DNA of 64,000 bases, from contig NZ_CP146614.1 in NCBI RefSeq assembly GCF_037094685.1, forward strand, positions 868,001 to 932,000, read 5' to 3'. Shown here one piece after another: positions 28,488 through 36,598 of the stretch. Position 1 is the first letter of the stretch. Every line of letters begins with the position of its first letter. This DNA is from Massilia sp. METH4. Lineage in GTDB: Bacteria > Pseudomonadota > Gammaproteobacteria > Burkholderiales > Burkholderiaceae_D. Position numbers and translations under genes: made by a program. The notes under the pieces were generated by a model. The model was not told the DNA's origin and did not search any database. It saw only the letters and a program-made list of their open reading frames with translations.

Positions 28488-28903
28488 CGTGCCGCTGCCA
28501 GCCGATACATCTGGCGTCCGGGAGCCTCTTTATATGTACCCGGCCAGCGCTGGAGGGTGGCGGGAAGCCATGGCCTGTTCAGATGATTCTGTTGGGCCAA
28601 TAACAATACGTCTGCCAGCGAGGTTCCATTGCCCAGTACTCGCCCGGTTGCGACGGCGATACTGCCAATGACGGCGCCCACATAAAACGCCGCGGACAGG
28701 GCACCGATCACCGCGAGCTTTTCCAACCGCGTGCCCGCCACGATGAGCTCCCGAACGGTAACCTTTCGGCCGAACTTGTCGAGTTGTCCGAGAAGTACTG
28801 CCGCATTGGCGACTGCCGCTTGAAGCGTTCCATACAAGGATTCGGGCGCAGGCAGCCCAAGCCCTTCCATGTTTTCCTTGAAGTAGCGATAGAAGTCAGA
28901 CAT
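28484..28903 (-). CDS. Hypothetical protein with Gly/Ala-rich membrane segment
   Basis: 139 residues. A soluble N-terminus (MSDFYRYFKENMEGLGLPAP) is followed by a central hydrophobic Gly/Ala-rich stretch at about residues 62-88 (LAVIGALSAAFYVGAVIGS) and a basic C-terminal tail. The family is not recognised. The ribosome site AGGAGG lies just upstream. It is coupled to the 63-residue membrane protein. A toxin/immunity-like pair is one possibility, but nothing in the sequence proves it. Confidence 0.65.
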   Translation of the reverse strand: MSDFYRYFKENMEGLGLPAPESLYGTLQAAVANAAVLLGQLDKFGRKVTVRELIVAGTRLEKLAVIGALSAAFYVGAVIGSIAVATGRVLGNGTSLADVLLLAQQNHLNRPWLPATLQRWPGTYKEAPGRQMYRLAAAR

Positions 28904-29465
28904 GTTCCCTCCTCTAAGTAATGTCGGGAAAGCATATCGCCGGCGAAGTCAGGCAAGTTGCGCTTGCACAGCGCGCGGCGACAATGTCGTGAGCGTATCC
29001 ACGTCGCACTTTACGGTCGGCGGCATCGCGGTGGCCGCACCTGTCATGGCGAAACGGTCGAGTTCGCCAGGGTCTGCGGCGACCGTATCATGTCGGACGA
29101 TGGCGCCATCCTGACGCCGTCCCAATTTGCTGACCGCCACGCGAGGGGGCGGAACGCGTGGCGCTTTGTCTGGCTGCGATTTCCCGGCGACGAGCATTGG
29201 TGGCGTGCTGCCGATTGCCGGGTGCGTCTTGATGGCTGCCGTGCTGGGAGATCCGACCAGACCGGTAAGGTCTAAGCTGATCCATCGGAATAACATTCGC
29301 AACGTTCGTCTAGACCGATTCATGACAGATGCCGGGTAATATCGATCAGAATAGACGCTGAGCTGCCGGTTTTCGTCCGATTTAGACCGTTTCGGCGGCG
29401 TTTAGGTCCGATTAGACCTCGCGCAGAAAGCGGCCGCCTGATATGCATCCTGCGGTGTTGCTGCC
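28904..29465. other. Intergenic region without a convincing gene
   Basis: About 560 bp. Open frames on both strands (for example 28949-29323 minus and 29090-29272 plus) show no recognisable family and overlap each other. Repeated TTTAGACCG/GTCCGATTAGACC-like words occur around 29379-29419. I see nothing that can be named. Confidence 0.4.
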
Positions 29466-29690
29466 CGGGGCAGAAAACATCGGCGCCAGGCCTATTTTCA
29501 CGGCGCGGCGGTTGGCGATGAAGCGCAGGTAGCCCTTGAACATGACCCGCGTTCAGGCCCGGCACGCCGCGCGGCGTCGTGTCTTCCGCATACGTGTATT
29601 CCAGCTCGACGGCGCGCATGAACAGCGCCTTCAGCGCATCGCGTAATTGCACGGTCCACAGCTGAGGTCCTGCGCCCTGCGCTCCCCAGG
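29466..29690 (-). pseudogene. nrdB remnant (ribonucleotide reductase beta fragment)
   Basis: The minus strand encodes PQLWTVQLRDALKALFMRAV and ELEYTYAEDTTPRGVPGLNA, closely matching [20 protein letters not shown] and [20 protein letters not shown] of intact nrdB at 30341-31453. A one-base insertion in the segment GAACATGACCCGCG (GAACATGGCCGCG in the intact gene) shifts the frame. After it, homology continues in another frame (KIGLAPMF against QIGLEQLF). Only about 75 codons remain. It is a decayed partial copy about 800 bp from the functional gene. Confidence 0.85.
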
Positions 29691-29774
29691 TTTCGCTGGG
29701 CAGGAAGTTGTCGTACACTCGCCGGCGGTTATTGGCAGAAGCTGTTGCCGCCAAACATTTCGATCGGATGATAC

Positions 29775-30059
29775 ATGAGCCAAGTACAGTTGACCGGCGA
29801 CCAGATGAACGCGCTTGAACGCCTGTGGGCCCGCGTAATGATCGCGGCCGGGGTGACGTTGATTACAGTGCTTGTCCTGATGTACGTGATTTCGGGTAGC
29901 TGGACGATAATGCTCGTCTTTGGCGCGGTCACAGGGGCATCCGTCGTTGTCGTGATGATTGCCGCTGCCAAACTACGCGCGCTCGAGCGTGGCTTGCATG
30001 AATCCGATCGTGAAAAGCGCGGCGACATGCACTCGGCACTCGAGACGCTGGACGATTAA
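29775..30059 (+). CDS. Small two-helix membrane protein, unknown
   Basis: 94 residues: two adjacent membrane helices (RVMIAAGVTLITVLVLMYVI and IMLVFGAVTGASVVVVMIAA) between an amphipathic N-terminus and a charged C-terminal helix (LRALERGLHESDREKRGD). I do not recognise the family and the ribosome site is weak. It lies between the nrdB remnant and nrdB, transcribed away from both. Confidence 0.6.
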   Translation: MSQVQLTGDQMNALERLWARVMIAAGVTLITVLVLMYVISGSWTIMLVFGAVTGASVVVVMIAAAKLRALERGLHESDREKRGDMHSALETLDD

Positions 30060-30286
30060 TATCGTTATCGCAAGCGAGCGAGATGCCGCAGGCATCGGGG
30101 AGAGGACGTTTCCCGCTTGCCCGAGACCGACGGTAAAGAAGCATCCAGAATGCGCTATGCCGGTCTGATTCGATCTGGATTGGACGTTCGACGGCTGGGT
30201 CCGGGCGGAGCTTTTTCGGTCGCGTTAAACGACGGGGTGCGAAGTGCCAGGACTCGAAGGTTTTGTGCAACGATCCCCTAAAACAA

Positions 30287-30312
30287 AAAGGCCTGTCTCT
30301 CGACAGGCCTTT
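30287..30312 (-). terminator. Intrinsic terminator of nrdAB
   Basis: AAAGGCCTGTC, loop TCTC, GACAGGCCTTT: an 11-bp stem, with a TTTTTGTTTT tract on the minus strand, 29 bp after nrdB. Confidence 0.88.
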
Positions 30313-30340
30313 CATCGATAGCAACGCCAGCGCGCCGGTA

Positions 30341-31453
30341 TCAATCCCAGCTCAGCGCCCCACCCGTCTGGTACTCGGTCACGCGCGTCTCGAAGAAGTT
30401 ACGCTCCTTCTTCAGGTCGATCATCTCGCTCATCCAAGGGAACGGATTCTCATCCTGGTCGAACAGCTGTTCCAGGCCGATCTGCACGGCGCGGCGGTTG
30501 GCGATGAAGCGCAGGTAGCCCTTGAACATGGCCGCGTTCAGGCCCAGCACGCCGCGCGGCATCGTGTCTTCGGCGTATGCGTATTCCAGCTCGACGGCCT
30601 TCATGAACAGTTCCTTGAGCTCGTCGCGGAATTGCGGGGTCCACAGCTGCGGGTTTTCCAGCTTGATCGTGTTGATCAGGTCGATGCCGAAGTTGCAGTG
30701 CATCGATTCGTCGCGCAGGATGTACTGGTACTGCTCGGCGGCACCGGTCATCTTGTTCTGGCGGCCCAGCGCCAGGATCTGCGTGAAGCCCACGTAGAAG
30801 AACAGGCCTTCCATCAGGCAGGCGAACACGATCAGCGACTTGAGCAGTTTCTGGTCGTTTTCAATCGTGCCGGTCGTGAAGGCCGGGTCGGTCAGCGTGT
30901 CGATGAACGGGATCAGGAACTGGTCCTTGTCGCGGATCGATTTGACTTCGTTGTAGGCGTTGAAGATTTCCTGCTCGTCCAGGCCCAGCGATTCCACGAT
31001 GTACTGGTAGGCGTGCGTGTGGATCGCTTCCTCGAACGCCTGGCGCAGCAGGTACTGGCGGCATTCCGGGGCGGTGATGTGGCGGTAGGTGCCCAGCACG
31101 ATGTTGTTGGCGGCCAGCGAGTCGGCCGTCACGAAAAAGCCCAGGTTGCGCTTGACGATGCGGCGCTCGTCTTCGGTCAGGCCGTTCGGGTTCTTCCACA
31201 GCTCGATGTCGCGCTGCATGTTCACTTCCTGCGGCATCCAGTGGTTGGCGCAACCGGCCAGGTATTTGTCCCAGGCCCACTTGTACTTGAACGGCACCAG
31301 CTGGTTCACGTCCGTCTTGCCGTTGATGATGCGCTTGTCTTCCGCGTTGACGCGGTGCGAGATCTGCTCGGCGGTGGTTTCCGGCTCGGCGGAGATTTGC
31401 CCCGCCACGGGCGCGGCGGCGGGCTTGGCCACGTCATCTTCCCAGTTCAACAT
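30341..31453 (-). CDS. nrdB: Ribonucleotide reductase class Ia, beta subunit
   Basis: A 370-residue R2 subunit that houses the diiron-tyrosyl radical cofactor used by NrdA. Iron-ligand helices are visible in [18 protein letters not shown] and [14 protein letters not shown], and the acidic C-terminal region precedes GALSWD. Its N-terminal extension ([19 protein letters not shown]) is typical of betaproteobacterial NrdB. It is cotranscribed with nrdA, 114 bp downstream of it. A frameshifted partial copy lies at 29466-29690. Confidence 0.97.
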   Translation of the reverse strand: MLNWEDDVAKPAAAPVAGQISAEPETTAEQISHRVNAEDKRIINGKTDVNQLVPFKYKWAWDKYLAGCANHWMPQEVNMQRDIELWKNPNGLTEDERRIVKRNLGFFVTADSLAANNIVLGTYRHITAPECRQYLLRQAFEEAIHTHAYQYIVESLGLDEQEIFNAYNEVKSIRDKDQFLIPFIDTLTDPAFTTGTIENDQKLLKSLIVFACLMEGLFFYVGFTQILALGRQNKMTGAAEQYQYILRDESMHCNFGIDLINTIKLENPQLWTPQFRDELKELFMKAVELEYAYAEDTMPRGVLGLNAAMFKGYLRFIANRRAVQIGLEQLFDQDENPFPWMSEMIDLKKERNFFETRVTEYQTGGALSWD

Positions 31454-31567
31454 ATTCTTTCCTTCGTTTGGTAACGGGAACTGCCCCGTCGGGGCAGTTC
31501 GTATTCATATTAGATGGCGACTCGACGGGAGTCGCGCAAGTACTTCATCGACCGCCTTACTGGCAGC

Positions 31568-34525
31568 TTATTGGCAAGCTTCGCATTCCTCGAAGCCCGC
31601 ATCGCCCGGACGGAGGTAGCATGCGGCGCCTTCCTGCACTTCCTGCACCGTGGCCGGCGCCGAGTGGGTCGGCACGGCCGGGGCGGCAGACGACGTTGCC
31701 GAGGCGGAAGCCAAGGAGCCCACGGCGGCCGGCGACACGGCGTTCAGCGCGCCCGTCTTCGTGGTGGACTTCTCCATGTGCGAAGCGGCGATCGTGCGCA
31801 GGTAGTACGTGGTCTTCAGGCCGCGCAGCCAGGCCAGCTTGTACGTTTCGTCCAGCTTCTTGCCCGAGGCGCCGGCCATGTAGATGTTCAGCGACTGGGC
31901 CTGGTCGATCCACTTCTGGCGGCGCGATGCCGCTTCCACCAGCCAGCTCGGCGAGACTTCGAACGCCGTGGCGTAGATGTCGCGCAGGTCTTGCGGCACG
32001 CGGTCGATCTTCGTCAGCGAACCGTCGAAGTACTTCAGGTCGGCGATCATCACCTCGTCCCACAGGTCGCGCGCCTTCAGGTCGCGCACCAGGTAGGAGT
32101 TGATCTCGGTGAATTCACCGGACAGGTTCGACTTCACGTACAGGTTCTGGAACGTCGGTTCGATGCAGGCCGAGACGCCGATGATGTTCGAAATGGTCGC
32201 GGTCGGAGCGATCGCCACGCAGTTCGAGTTGCGCATGCCGAACTGCTTGATGCGTTCGCGCAGCGGGGTCCAGTCCATCGACGACGACATGTCCTGCTCG
32301 AGGTAGCCGCCGCGTTCTTCGGCCAGCAGCTTCACGGAATCCTGCGGCAGGATGCCGCGATCCCACAGCGAACCCTTGTACGAAGCGTACTGTCCACGCT
32401 CTTCGGCCAGCTCGGTCGAGGCCCAGTAGGCGTAGTAGCACACCGCTTCCATCGACGTATCGGCGAAGTTCACCGCTTCCTGCGAGGCGTATGGCACGCG
32501 CATCATGTGCAGGCAGTCCTGGAAGCCCATCACGCCCATGCCGACCGGACGGTGGCGCATGTTCGCGTTGCGCGCCTTGTCCACGGCGTAGTAGTTGATG
32601 TCGATGACGTTGTCCAGCATGCGCATGGCGGTGCGGATCGTCTTCTGCAGCTTCACGTGGTCCAGCTTGCCCTCTTTCATGTGGGCCGGCAGGTTCACGG
32701 AACCCAGGTTGCAGACGGCGATCTCGTCCGGGCCGGTGTTCAGCGTGATCTCGGTGCACAGGTTCGAGCTGTGCACCACGCCCACGTGCTGCTGCGGCGA
32801 ACGGATGTTGCACGGATCCTTGAACGTGATCCACGGGTGGCCCGTCTCGAACAGCATCGACAGCATCTTGCGCCACAGGTCCAGCGCCTGGATTTTCTTG
32901 AACACGCGGATTTCGCCGCGGGCGGCAGCCGCTTCATAGCCCAGGTAAGCCTGTTCGAATGCCTTGCCGACCTTGTCGTGCAGGTCCGGCGTCTCGGACG
33001 GCGAGAACAGCGTCCACTCGCCCTTTTCCATCACGCGCTTCATGAACAGGTCGGGAATCCAGTTCGCCGTGTTCATGTCGTGCGTGCGGCGGCGGTCGTC
33101 GCCCGTGTTCTTGCGCAGGTCGAGGAATTCTTCGATGTCCAGGTGCCAGGTTTCCAGGTAGGCGCAGACGGCGCCCTTGCGCTTGCCGCCCTGGTTCACG
33201 GCCACGGCCGTGTCGTTGACCACCTTCAGGAACGGCACCACGCCCTGCGACTTGCCGTTGGTGCCCTTGATGTGGGCGCCCAGCGCGCGCACCGGCGTCC
33301 AGTCGTTGCCCAGGCCGCCCGCGAACTTCGCCAGCAGTGCGTTTTCCTTGATCGCGTCGTAGATGCCTTCCAGGTCGTCGGAGACGGTGGTCAGGTAGCA
33401 CGACGACAGCTGCGAGCGCAGCGTGCCCGAGTTGAACAGCGTCGGCGTCGACGACATGAAGTCGAACGAGGACAGCAGGTTGTAGAACTCGATGGCGCGC
33501 GCTTCGCGGTTCTCTTCATTCAGGGCCAGGCCCATGGCCACGCGCATGTAGAACGCCTGCGGCATTTCGATGCGCACGTCGCGCACGTGCAGGAAGTAGC
33601 GGTCGTACAGGGTTTGCAGGCCGATGTAGCCGAACTGCAGGTCGCGGTCGGCCACCAGGGCCTTGGCCAGCTTCTGCAGGTCGAACTCGGCCAGTTTCGG
33701 GTCCAGCAGCTCGGCGGCGATACCTTTCGCCACGTACTGCGGGAAGTATTCCACGTAGGCCGCGGCGGCTTGCGCCTGCGGGGTTTCCTTGCCGAAGACT
33801 TCCTTGCGGATCGTGTGCAGCAGGATGCGGGCGGTGACCTGCGAGTAAGCCGGGTCCTTTTCCATCAGGGCTCTGGCAGCCAGGATGGCGGACTTGTACA
33901 GTTCCTCGACGGGCACGCCGTCATACAGGTTGCGGAAGGTCTCGGCCAGGATCGCGTCGGCATCGACGTGCTTTTCCAGGCCCGAGCAGGCGGCGTCGAT
34001 CAGCTCGCGCACTTCCTGCACCACCAGCGGGCGGCGCTGGCCGTTGTCCAGCACGTGGAATTGCGGCTCGGCCACTTCCGGTGCGCCGGCGGCGGCCTTC
34101 TTGGCGCGGCGCTCTTCCATCTGCTTGGCGCGGTACAGCACGTAGGCCTTGGCCACGTCGTGCTCGCCCGAGCGCATCAGGGCCAGTTCCACCTGGTCCT
34201 GCACGTCTTCGATATGGAACGTGCCGCCGGAAGGCTGGCGGCGCACCAAGGCATTCACCACATTGTTCGTCAGCTGTTCGGCCAGGTCGCGGATGCGCGC
34301 GGACGCGGCGGCGGGGCCACCCTTTTCCGTCTGCACGGCCAGGAAGGCCTTGGTCATGGCGACGTTGATCTTGGAGGGCTCGAACGCCACGACGGCACCG
34401 TTGCGACGGATGATGCGGTAGTCGCCGAGGTCGGCTGCCGTGGTCAGGCCGCTGGCCGGCTGGGCGGACGCTGGCACCGCTGGTTGCGATGCTGCTGGGG
34501 TGGTGATGTCTTGGTTGGATTGCAT
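31568..34525 (-). CDS. nrdA: Ribonucleotide reductase class Ia, alpha subunit
   Basis: A 985-residue catalytic subunit that reduces ribonucleoside diphosphates. It is longer than E. coli NrdA because the N-terminus has two ATP-cone-like modules, YRIIRRNGAVVAFEPSKINV and FHVLDNGQRRPLVVQEVREL. Active-site segments are SSNLCTEITLNTG and AVCNLGSVNLPAH, and the C-terminal redox pair is ECEACQ. The start MQSNQDITTP at 34525 has GGGAG upstream. The frame is open to 34756, but that extension is the regulatory leader. Regulation by NrdR and possibly DnaA is inferred from the sites at 34713-34842. Confidence 0.96.
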   Translation of the reverse strand: MQSNQDITTPAASQPAVPASAQPASGLTTAADLGDYRIIRRNGAVVAFEPSKINVAMTKAFLAVQTEKGGPAAASARIRDLAEQLTNNVVNALVRRQPSGGTFHIEDVQDQVELALMRSGEHDVAKAYVLYRAKQMEERRAKKAAAGAPEVAEPQFHVLDNGQRRPLVVQEVRELIDAACSGLEKHVDADAILAETFRNLYDGVPVEELYKSAILAARALMEKDPAYSQVTARILLHTIRKEVFGKETPQAQAAAAYVEYFPQYVAKGIAAELLDPKLAEFDLQKLAKALVADRDLQFGYIGLQTLYDRYFLHVRDVRIEMPQAFYMRVAMGLALNEENREARAIEFYNLLSSFDFMSSTPTLFNSGTLRSQLSSCYLTTVSDDLEGIYDAIKENALLAKFAGGLGNDWTPVRALGAHIKGTNGKSQGVVPFLKVVNDTAVAVNQGGKRKGAVCAYLETWHLDIEEFLDLRKNTGDDRRRTHDMNTANWIPDLFMKRVMEKGEWTLFSPSETPDLHDKVGKAFEQAYLGYEAAAARGEIRVFKKIQALDLWRKMLSMLFETGHPWITFKDPCNIRSPQQHVGVVHSSNLCTEITLNTGPDEIAVCNLGSVNLPAHMKEGKLDHVKLQKTIRTAMRMLDNVIDINYYAVDKARNANMRHRPVGMGVMGFQDCLHMMRVPYASQEAVNFADTSMEAVCYYAYWASTELAEERGQYASYKGSLWDRGILPQDSVKLLAEERGGYLEQDMSSSMDWTPLRERIKQFGMRNSNCVAIAPTATISNIIGVSACIEPTFQNLYVKSNLSGEFTEINSYLVRDLKARDLWDEVMIADLKYFDGSLTKIDRVPQDLRDIYATAFEVSPSWLVEAASRRQKWIDQAQSLNIYMAGASGKKLDETYKLAWLRGLKTTYYLRTIAASHMEKSTTKTGALNAVSPAAVGSLASASATSSAAPAVPTHSAPATVQEVQEGAACYLRPGDAGFEECEACQ

Positions 34526-34712
34526 GTATGCTCCCGATTGATTGTTCGGAAAAAATTCTTTGCCACCTGCCGTAACAAAAAACGGCATGAAAACGGCAAA
34601 ACCGGGCCCCTCGAACTCATGTCCGACAGACTCTCCGGTGCCGGGATTTCGCCCGGTGGCTGCTGTGCGACGCCCTGCTGGCGCCCTCTGTGGATGTTGA
34701 CGCTGGTCAAAG

Positions 34713-34792
34713 TTATCCAAGCAGTTATCAACTGAGTTATCAACCAGGTTATGCACCCGGTTATCAACTGCTTATCAACCGATTTATCCACG
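34713..34792. promoter_or_regulatory. Array of seven DnaA-box-like 9-mers at 11-12 bp steps in the nrdA leader
   Basis: The sites, all in the same orientation, start at 34713 (TTATCCAAG), 34725 (TTATCAACT), 34737 (TTATCAACC), 34749 (TTATGCACC), 34761 (TTATCAACT), 34772 (TTATCAACC) and 34784 (TTATCCACG). The last and the fourth match TTATNCACA at 8 of 9 positions; the others match at 7. DnaA-ATP regulation of nrdAB is established in E. coli. Here the array lies downstream of the predicted promoter. Confidence 0.78.
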
Positions 34793-34795
34793 AAG

Positions 34796-34842
34796 GCACT
34801 AGATTTAGTGCGCCACACAATTTCTGGCACTAATTGTAGTGA
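34796..34842. promoter_or_regulatory. Pair of NrdR boxes
   Basis: GCACTAGATTTAGTGC (34796-34811) and GCACTAATTGTAGTGA (34827-34842) fit the palindromic NrdR box form (CACTA-N4-TAGTG). They are spaced 31 bp centre to centre, the three-turn spacing typical of NrdR operators. NrdR represses ribonucleotide reductase genes when dATP is high. Confidence 0.88.
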
Positions 34843-34861
34843 GCGCGCTTGCTCGCGACAA
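34833..34861 (-). promoter_or_regulatory. Predicted sigma-70 promoter of nrdAB
   Basis: On the minus strand: -35 TTGTCG (34861-34856), a 17-bp spacer, and -10 TACAAT (34838-34833). The -10 lies inside the upstream NrdR box, consistent with repression. This predicts a leader of about 300 nt containing the DnaA-box-like array. Confidence 0.6.
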
Positions 34862-35065
34862 GCGCTACAGGCGGAATTTTTTTGCCAGAACGGCTAATAA
34901 TTCTGTTGACTTTTCAAGCTTGCGATAAGGACGGGCGTTCTTCGTTGAGCACACGCTCGCCCACGAAATGTGGTAGGTCGGGGGCGGTGCTTAATGCTTC
35001 AGCAGAAATGTTTCTTACGTTGCCGGATAGGCATCGAATGCCAGCCGCGAACACATGAGGCGCCT

Positions 35066-35106
35066 GGTGTCGTACACCTTTTCCGCAGGAAAAGGTGTAC
35101 GACACC
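35066..35106. repeat. GGTGTC-type palindromic repeat
   Basis: GGTGTCGTACACCTTTTCC, loop GCA, GGAAAAGGTGTACGACACC: a perfect 41-bp palindrome between nrdA's upstream region and the pilR 3' end. The same sequence recurs at 39542-39582. Confidence 0.92.
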
Positions 35107-35134
35107 AGGCCTTCAGCCGCCGCTGGCCGGCAAC

Positions 35135-36598
35135 TTACCCCTCCGGCTCCTGTATCCCCAGCTTCTGCATCTGGTACCGCAACTGCCGGAAACTGATCCC
35201 CAGCAGTTGCGCGGCCTGCGTGCGGTTGTACTGGGTCTGCGCGAGGGCGCGCACGATGATCTCCCGCTCCACCCGCTCCAGGTAGGCTGGCAGGTTCGAC
35301 GGCAGCACGGACAGGTCGGGCAGCGGCGGCATGCGCTCGCTGCCGGGCGCCGGCGCCGGCACTGAAACCGGGGGCGCGGCGGCAGAAGCCGGACCCGGAC
35401 CCGGACCCGGAACCGGCGCGGCGGCCGGCACTTCGGCCAGCTTCGCCCCCTTCAGCGACAGGTCGGCCACGTCGATCACGCCATCGTTGGCAAAGGCCAG
35501 CGCCCGCTCCAGGATGTTTTCCAGCTCGCGCACATTGCCGGGAAAGCTGTAGCCGCGCAGCGCGTCCAGCACGCCGGGGCCCAGGGTGGCCGGCTGGCCG
35601 CTGGCGGCGGAGAGCCGGGCCAGGATCGCGTCGGTCAGCACCGGCAGATCGTCGAGCCGCTCGCGCAGCGGCGGCAGCGACAGTTCGATCACGTTCAGCC
35701 GGTAGAACAGGTCTTGCCGGAACTTGCCCTGCTCCACGCAGCGCGCCAGGTCCTGGTGGGTGGCGCTGACGATGCGCACGTCCACCGGTTCCTCGGCGGT
35801 GGCGCCGATCTTGCGCACGCGCCGCTCCTGGATAGCGCGCAGCAGCTTCACCTGCATGGGCAGCGGCAGGTCCGCCACCTCGTCGAGCATCAGCGTGCCG
35901 CCGTTGGCAGCCTGGAAGAAGCCGTCGCGCTCGTCCGCCGCACCCGTGAAGGCGCCCTTGCGGTAACCGAAGAACTCGGCCTCCATCAGCGCCTCGGGAA
36001 TTGCGCCGCAGTTCACGGCGATGAACGGCTTGTCGGCCCGTGAACCTTGCGCGTGGATCTCGCGCGCCGCCAGTTCCTTGCCCGAGCCCGATTCGCCGGT
36101 GATGGCGATCGGCGCCATCGAGCGGGCCAGCCGGGCGATCTGCGCGCGCAGCGCCTGCATGGCGGCCGACTGCCCTTTCAGCCGGCTGTCCACCGGGCCG
36201 GGATGCGGCGCGGCGGCGCCAGGCGGCGCATTGAGCTTGAGCGCCGACTGCACCATCACGCGCAGCTGGTCGAGCTGCAAGGGCTTGGTCACGTAGTCGA
36301 AGGCGCCCGCCTTCAGCGCCACCACGGCGTTTTCCGCGCTGCCGAACGCCGTCACCACCGCCACCGGCAGGTTGCGGCCACTGGCGGCGATCTCGCGCAC
36401 CAGTTCCAGGCCCAGGCCGTCCGGCAGGCGCATGTCCGTCAGCACCAGGTCGTAGTCATGGGCGGCCAGCAGCGCGCGGGCGCCGCGCAGGTCGGCGGCG
36501 CCGTCCACGTCCAATCCCATCTTGAGAAGCGTGATTTCCAGCAGGTCGCGCAGGTCGTCCTCGTCATCGACTACCAGAACGCGGGGGGAAGAGCTCAT
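35135..36598 (-). CDS. pilR: Type IV pilus sigma-54-dependent response regulator PilR
   Basis: 487 residues. The receiver domain reads RVLVVDDEDDLRDLLEITL, with phospho-Asp in LVLTDMRLPDG. The AAA+ domain has Walker A GESGSGKELAAREIH, the sigma-54 contact loop YRKGAFTGA and Walker B GGTLMLDEVADLP. A Pro/Ala-rich linker leads to a Fis-type helix-turn-helix, NRTQAAQLLGISFRQLRYQ. PilR activates pilin transcription from a sigma-54 promoter. The start overlaps the pilS stop (ATGA). It could be another NtrC-type regulator, but the pairing with a six-helix PilS-type kinase favours PilR. Confidence 0.9.
   Translation of the reverse strand: MSSSPRVLVVDDEDDLRDLLEITLLKMGLDVDGAADLRGARALLAAHDYDLVLTDMRLPDGLGLELVREIAASGRNLPVAVVTAFGSAENAVVALKAGAFDYVTKPLQLDQLRVMVQSALKLNAPPGAAAPHPGPVDSRLKGQSAAMQALRAQIARLARSMAPIAITGESGSGKELAAREIHAQGSRADKPFIAVNCGAIPEALMEAEFFGYRKGAFTGAADERDGFFQAANGGTLMLDEVADLPLPMQVKLLRAIQERRVRKIGATAEEPVDVRIVSATHQDLARCVEQGKFRQDLFYRLNVIELSLPPLRERLDDLPVLTDAILARLSAASGQPATLGPGVLDALRGYSFPGNVRELENILERALAFANDGVIDVADLSLKGAKLAEVPAAAPVPGPGPGPASAAAPPVSVPAPAPGSERMPPLPDLSVLPSNLPAYLERVEREIIVRALAQTQYNRTQAAQLLGISFRQLRYQMQKLGIQEPEG

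Noticed and set aside
28949..29323. Overlapping open frames on both strands
   Set aside because: Mutually overlapping, no recognisable motif and Arg/Pro-rich composition typical of non-coding GC-rich DNA.
31514..34735. 1073-codon plus-strand open frame opposite nrdA
   Set aside because: Shadow of nrdA; rich in His, Arg and Val with no family resemblance.
34713..34792. Short tandem units considered as a CRISPR array or plasmid-type iterons
   Set aside because: Units are 11-12 bp with no separate spacers and no cas or rep gene; the DnaA-box form and nrdA context explain them better.
34713..34861. DnaA-box cluster considered as the chromosomal origin
   Set aside because: No dnaA, dnaN, rpmH, gidA or parA nearby and no clear AT-rich unwinding region; the cluster lies in the nrdA leader.
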